9,302 nucleotides of DNA. Source: Collinsella aerofaciens. GTDB taxonomy: Bacteria; Actinomycetota; Coriobacteriia; Coriobacteriales; Coriobacteriaceae. The stretch is from contig RPYR01000147.1 of assembly GCA_008671285.1 (NCBI GenBank), positions 1 through 9,302 on the forward strand. Reading direction: 5' to 3'. The notes below the pieces were generated by a model, which had not been told where the DNA came from, did not search any database, and saw nothing but the letters and a program-made list of their open reading frames with translations. The first letter of the stretch is position 1. The number at the start of each line of letters is the position of its first letter. A program made the translations under genes and the position numbers. Of this stretch, positions 6,405 to 9,302 are shown piece after piece.

Positions 6405-7408
6405 TGTTGTCCGCTCGCGAGCTCGCGCGTATCTTTTTCGCGGGCGAGTCGGACGAGGCTCGCATCGTTACTGCCGATGTGTTTGATGAGTGTGAGCACT
6501 TGGGTGCCGCTTCAATCGCCATTGGCGTGTTCGACGGCGTTCACCGTGGACACCAGGAACTCATCGAAGCGCTTGTCCGTGATGCCCGTGCCCATGGCTG
6601 TAAGGCGGTCGTGGTTACCTTCGATCCCGACCCGGACGTTGTGGTGAGCCCTTCGCCCGCTCAAAAATTGATGACGACGGCCGACCGTCTGCATGCCTTG
6701 GCTCAAACCGGGGTCGATGCGGTGGTGGCCGTTCCCTTTACGCCTGAGGTTGCGGCGCTTGACCATGTTGATTTTCTCTCGCTGGTGTCGCGTCTGGTCG
6801 ACATTCGATCGATTCGCGTTGGCAGTGACTTTAGGCTGGGTCGTGGCGGTGCTTCTGGTGTTGCCGAGATGCGCGCCTGGGGTGCCGAGCACGGCGTTGA
6901 CGTGTACGGTCACGACCTGCTTTGCGAGGGCGGTGAGGCCATTTGCGCCACCCGTATCCGTCATGAGCTCGGACAGGGCCATGTGGAGCTTGCTGCTGAG
7001 TTACTCGGCCGCCCGTATATGGTGCGTGGCGGTGTTATTCGCGGCCGTCACGAGGGTTCTGGCATGGGCTTTCCCACGGCAAACCTGCAGGTTCCCGACG
7101 GCATTCAGGTGCCTGCCGATGGCGTGTATGAGGGTCTGGTGCTGGTCGATGACACCGTGTGGTCCGCTGCCGTTAACGTCGGACTGCCGCCGACGTATGC
7201 CGACGATGCGGCATCTGCACATCTTGAGGCTAACTTAATTGGTTATACGGGCGACCTGTACGGCGCTTCCGTTTCGCTTGCGGTTACGCGCTGGCTGCGT
7301 CCCTCGCGTGTGTTCGATTCGCTGGATGAGTTGATCGCGACCGTCGAGGGTAATATCGAGGACATTCGTCATAACTTGGGTGAGCAGGGGGTGAGCATCC
7401 GTGATTAG
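6401..7408 (+). CDS. ribF: Bifunctional riboflavin kinase / FAD synthetase
   Basis: RibF phosphorylates riboflavin to FMN and adenylylates FMN to FAD. The product has 335 residues, slightly longer than the usual 300-315. The N-terminal adenylyltransferase shows GVFDGVHRGHQ (42-52), TFDPDPD (the family usually has a His where this has the second Asp), GSDFRLGRGG and ATRIRHELGQG before LGRPY. The C-terminal kinase domain has GMGFPTANL (Thr226 and Asn228 of the PTAN motif), GVYEGLV, NVGLPPTY and LEANLIGYTGDLYG, in which the expected catalytic Glu is residue 276. The usual H-L-D-F after that Glu is replaced by N-L-I-G-Y. Two ATG codons stand in tandem (6401 and 6404); a weak GGTG signal at 6393-6396 fits either. 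The ATGA overlap with truB implies translational coupling. The last 8 bp overlap dnaG. Confidence 0.95.
   Translation: MMLSARELARIFFAGESDEARIVTADVFDECEHLGAASIAIGVFDGVHRGHQELIEALVRDARAHGCKAVVVTFDPDPDVVVSPSPAQKLMTTADRLHALAQTGVDAVVAVPFTPEVAALDHVDFLSLVSRLVDIRSIRVGSDFRLGRGGASGVAEMRAWGAEHGVDVYGHDLLCEGGEAICATRIRHELGQGHVELAAELLGRPYMVRGGVIRGRHEGSGMGFPTANLQVPDGIQVPADGVYEGLVLVDDTVWSAAVNVGLPPTYADDAASAHLEANLIGYTGDLYGASVSLAVTRWLRPSRVFDSLDELIATVEGNIEDIRHNLGEQGVSIRD
7386..7394 (+). promoter_or_regulatory. Ribosome binding site of dnaG inside ribF
   Basis: AGGGGGTGA lies 6 nt before the GTG at 7401 and pairs well with the 16S rRNA 3' end. An in-frame TGA at 7392-7394 rules out any earlier start, so GTG 7401 is the only usual start codon available. 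Confidence 0.8.
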
Positions 7409-9302
7409 TGATGAGGAAAAAGACCAGGTACGCGCTGCGTCCGACCTCGTTGCCATCGTGCAGGAAACGGTTGAGCTCAAGCCCCGCGGCCATGAGTTTT
7501 GGGGCTGCTGCCCCTTCCATGGCGAAAAGACGCCGTCCTTCCACATTATTCCCGCCACGCAGGTGTGGCATTGCTTTGGCTGCGGCGAGGGTGGCGACGT
7601 CTTCACCTATATCATGAAGCGCGAGAACCTGAGCTTTCCCGAGTCAATCCGTTATTTGGCCGATCGCGCAGGTATTGAGCTGCACGACACCGGAGATCGC
7701 CGCGAGCGCGGTACTAAGCGTGCCCGCATCTACGATCTGTGCGCCGAGACCGCCCAGTTCTACCACACCATGCTTATGCGCGGTAAGGACGGTCGTCCGC
7801 GCGAGTACTTTGCCAGCCGCGGCATGGGTGGCGACGTCTGCCGCCGCTACTGCCTGGGCTTTGCACCAGGCCGTAACGCGCTGGTGTCGCACCTGTCCCA
7901 GGCGGGTTTTACCCCGCAGGAGATGATCGACGCCAATGTTGCCGTGAGCCGCGGGCGCGGGCAGCTTGCCGACCGCTTCTACGACCGTGTGATGTTCCCC
8001 ATCTTTGACGAGCAGGGTCACAACATTGCCTTTGGCGGTCGCATTATGGGCGACGGCCAGCCTAAGTACCTCAACACCGCCGAGACGAGCGTGTTTCATA
8101 AAAAGCGAAACCTCTACGGTTTTAATTGGGCCAAGGAGTTTATCGTCGCGCAGGATACCGCCATCGTGGTAGAGGGCTATACCGACTGCATCGCCTGTTG
8201 GGAGGCGGGGATTAAAAACGTCGTCGCTACGCTGGGCACCGCGCTCACGGAGCATCACGTCAAGACGCTCACCCGCTTTGCCAAGCGCATCGTGTATATG
8301 TTCGACGGCGATGCCGCGGGCCAGAAGGCCGCCCGTCGCGCGATTCAGTTTATCGAGCAGGATTCCATGGACCTTCGCTGCGTGGTGCTTCCCGACGGCA
8401 ACGACCCCATGGAGTTCATCACCGCACATGGTGGCGAGGCATTGCAGGCGCGCATCGATGCCTCCGAGCCCCTCATGGACTTTGTGTACCGTTCGCTGCA
8501 GGAGTCGAGCGACATCACCACGCCGGGCGGTCGCGCCAAGGCGCTCGAGGATGCGCTGACGCTTATCTATCCACTGCGCGACAGCTATATGATCGATACG
8601 TACTTTATTCAGATTGCCGATCTGCTGGGTTTGGATTTGGAGACGGTGCGCGCGAGTTCGGGTCGCGTGTTTCGCGATGTCGCTAAACGCGAGGATGCGG
8701 AGCGTCGCCGTGAGCAGAACTATGAACGCCAGCGGGCGCAAGCCGAGCGACCTGGTAGCGTGGGCGGTCGGTCGTCTGGTTCGCAGGGGACATCTCGTGG
8801 TGCTTGGGCGTCGGGCGCGACGCCGGCAGTAGCGGCGCCGGTCGAGGAAGAACCGTACGACTACGTCCCGCTCGATGCCTATGGCGCTGCACCAGTGGAG
8901 GTCGTTGACGACTTGCCGCCAATCGATGTGCCCGATGGTGTGAGCGCTGTGCCTGTGGCTGATGGTTTGGGCGCACCGGCTGCGGCGGCGCCGATGGTTC
9001 TTACCGATCTAGAGCGCAAGTCCTTGGCAGGGGAGCGCGAGCTGCTGACCATGCTCACGAGCTACCCCGACCGGTTCCGCACGTATGCCGACCGCATCTG
9101 CTCCATCGAGTGGGTTGACCCACGTCACGAGTCCATCGCATTGGCCGTTCTGGCAACGCCGCCGGGAACCGATCCTGCAGACTGCATGGATGCGGCGCGC
9201 TCAGTGTGTCCCGATGCGGCAACGCTGGTGAGTGCTGGGCGCATCTCGGCGACGAGTAAGCATCCCACCGAGACGAATATCGTTTTTATGCTCGATACGC
9301 TC
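7401..9302 (+). CDS. dnaG: DNA primase DnaG (3' partial)
   Basis: DnaG makes the RNA primers for replication at the fork, with the DnaB helicase. The frame is open from GTG 7401 to the last base, 634 residues, so the end is outside the window. The CHC2 zinc finger is Cys37-x2-His40-x17-Cys58-x2-Cys61, the same spacing as in E. coli. The RNA polymerase core includes YFASRGM, FPIFDEQGHNIAFGGRIMG and PKYLNTAET. The TOPRIM part has EGYTD (258-262) and FDGDAAG (301-307), followed by LPDGNDPMEF; most primases read DPD here, so the second Asp is Met337. A low-complexity linker (about residues 432-531, rich in Arg, then Ala, Pro, Val and acidic residues) leads to the helicase-binding domain, which begins near residue 532. 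The start overlaps ribF by 8 bp. Placement after ribF, rather than beside rpsU, is unusual. Confidence 0.97.
   Translation, partial: MISDEEKDQVRAASDLVAIVQETVELKPRGHEFWGCCPFHGEKTPSFHIIPATQVWHCFGCGEGGDVFTYIMKRENLSFPESIRYLADRAGIELHDTGDRRERGTKRARIYDLCAETAQFYHTMLMRGKDGRPREYFASRGMGGDVCRRYCLGFAPGRNALVSHLSQAGFTPQEMIDANVAVSRGRGQLADRFYDRVMFPIFDEQGHNIAFGGRIMGDGQPKYLNTAETSVFHKKRNLYGFNWAKEFIVAQDTAIVVEGYTDCIACWEAGIKNVVATLGTALTEHHVKTLTRFAKRIVYMFDGDAAGQKAARRAIQFIEQDSMDLRCVVLPDGNDPMEFITAHGGEALQARIDASEPLMDFVYRSLQESSDITTPGGRAKALEDALTLIYPLRDSYMIDTYFIQIADLLGLDLETVRASSGRVFRDVAKREDAERRREQNYERQRAQAERPGSVGGRSSGSQGTSRGAWASGATPAVAAPVEEEPYDYVPLDAYGAAPVEVVDDLPPIDVPDGVSAVPVADGLGAPAAAAPMVLTDLERKSLAGERELLTMLTSYPDRFRTYADRICSIEWVDPRHESIALAVLATPPGTDPADCMDAARSVCPDAATLVSAGRISATSKHPTETNIVFMLDTL
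8694..8993 (+). other. Low-complexity interdomain linker of DnaG
   Basis: Residues about 432-531 lack recognisable domain motifs. They begin with an Arg/Glu/Gln-rich stretch (RRREQNYERQRAQAERPG), pass through Gly/Ser and Ala-rich parts, then an acidic tyrosine-containing segment (EEEPYDYVPLDAYG) and Pro/Val/Asp repeats. The linker is probably disordered and joins the polymerase core to the helicase-binding domain. Confidence 0.6.

Noticed and set aside
7644..8741. A 365-codon minus-strand open frame opposite dnaG
   Set aside because: It is in phase with dnaG, which has intact zinc-finger and TOPRIM motifs. The antisense product shows no recognisable family.

Overview
This is a core housekeeping segment of a high-GC Gram-positive chromosome. 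Every gene lies on the + strand in one tightly packed series: nusA (5' end cut off) - infB - rbfA - nrnA - truB - ribF - dnaG (3' end cut off). The strong G/C-ending codon bias, the rbfA - DHH phosphoesterase - truB - ribF order typical of Actinobacteria, and several lineage-style protein features suggest a member of the class Coriobacteriia, most likely Collinsella or a close relative. That assignment rests on recognition and was not searched.

Layout. From 2 to 1192 is NusA, the transcription elongation/termination factor, lacking only its extreme N-terminus and carrying an unusual Cys/His tail. A 91-bp gap (1193-1283) holds two short inverted repeats and a good Shine-Dalgarno, but no gene; ylxR and ylxQ, often found here in Gram-positives, are absent. 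From 1284 to 3998 is IF2, with a long charged and then Arg/Gly/Asn-rich linker. Then come RbfA (4010-4420), an NrnA-type nanoRNase/pAp phosphatase (4413-5456), tRNA pseudouridine-55 synthase TruB (5472-6404), and the bifunctional riboflavin kinase/FAD synthetase RibF (6401-7408). DNA primase DnaG starts at a GTG (7401) and runs off the window. Gaps are 15 bp or less after infB, and three junctions overlap, so co-transcription and translational coupling are likely.

How they work together. NusA, IF2, RbfA and TruB serve transcription elongation, translation initiation, 30S maturation and tRNA modification. NrnA clears 2-5-nt RNA ends and pAp. RibF makes FMN and FAD. DnaG primes replication and, in many bacteria, sits in a separate rpsU-dnaG-rpoD operon; here it is joined directly to the nusA-infB cluster.

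I see no mobile element, CRISPR array, tRNA/rRNA gene, phage gene or clear factor-independent terminator. No wholly new system is visible. The best leads are the CCCH tail on NusA, the fusion of dnaG to this operon, and several lineage-specific departures from family motifs.
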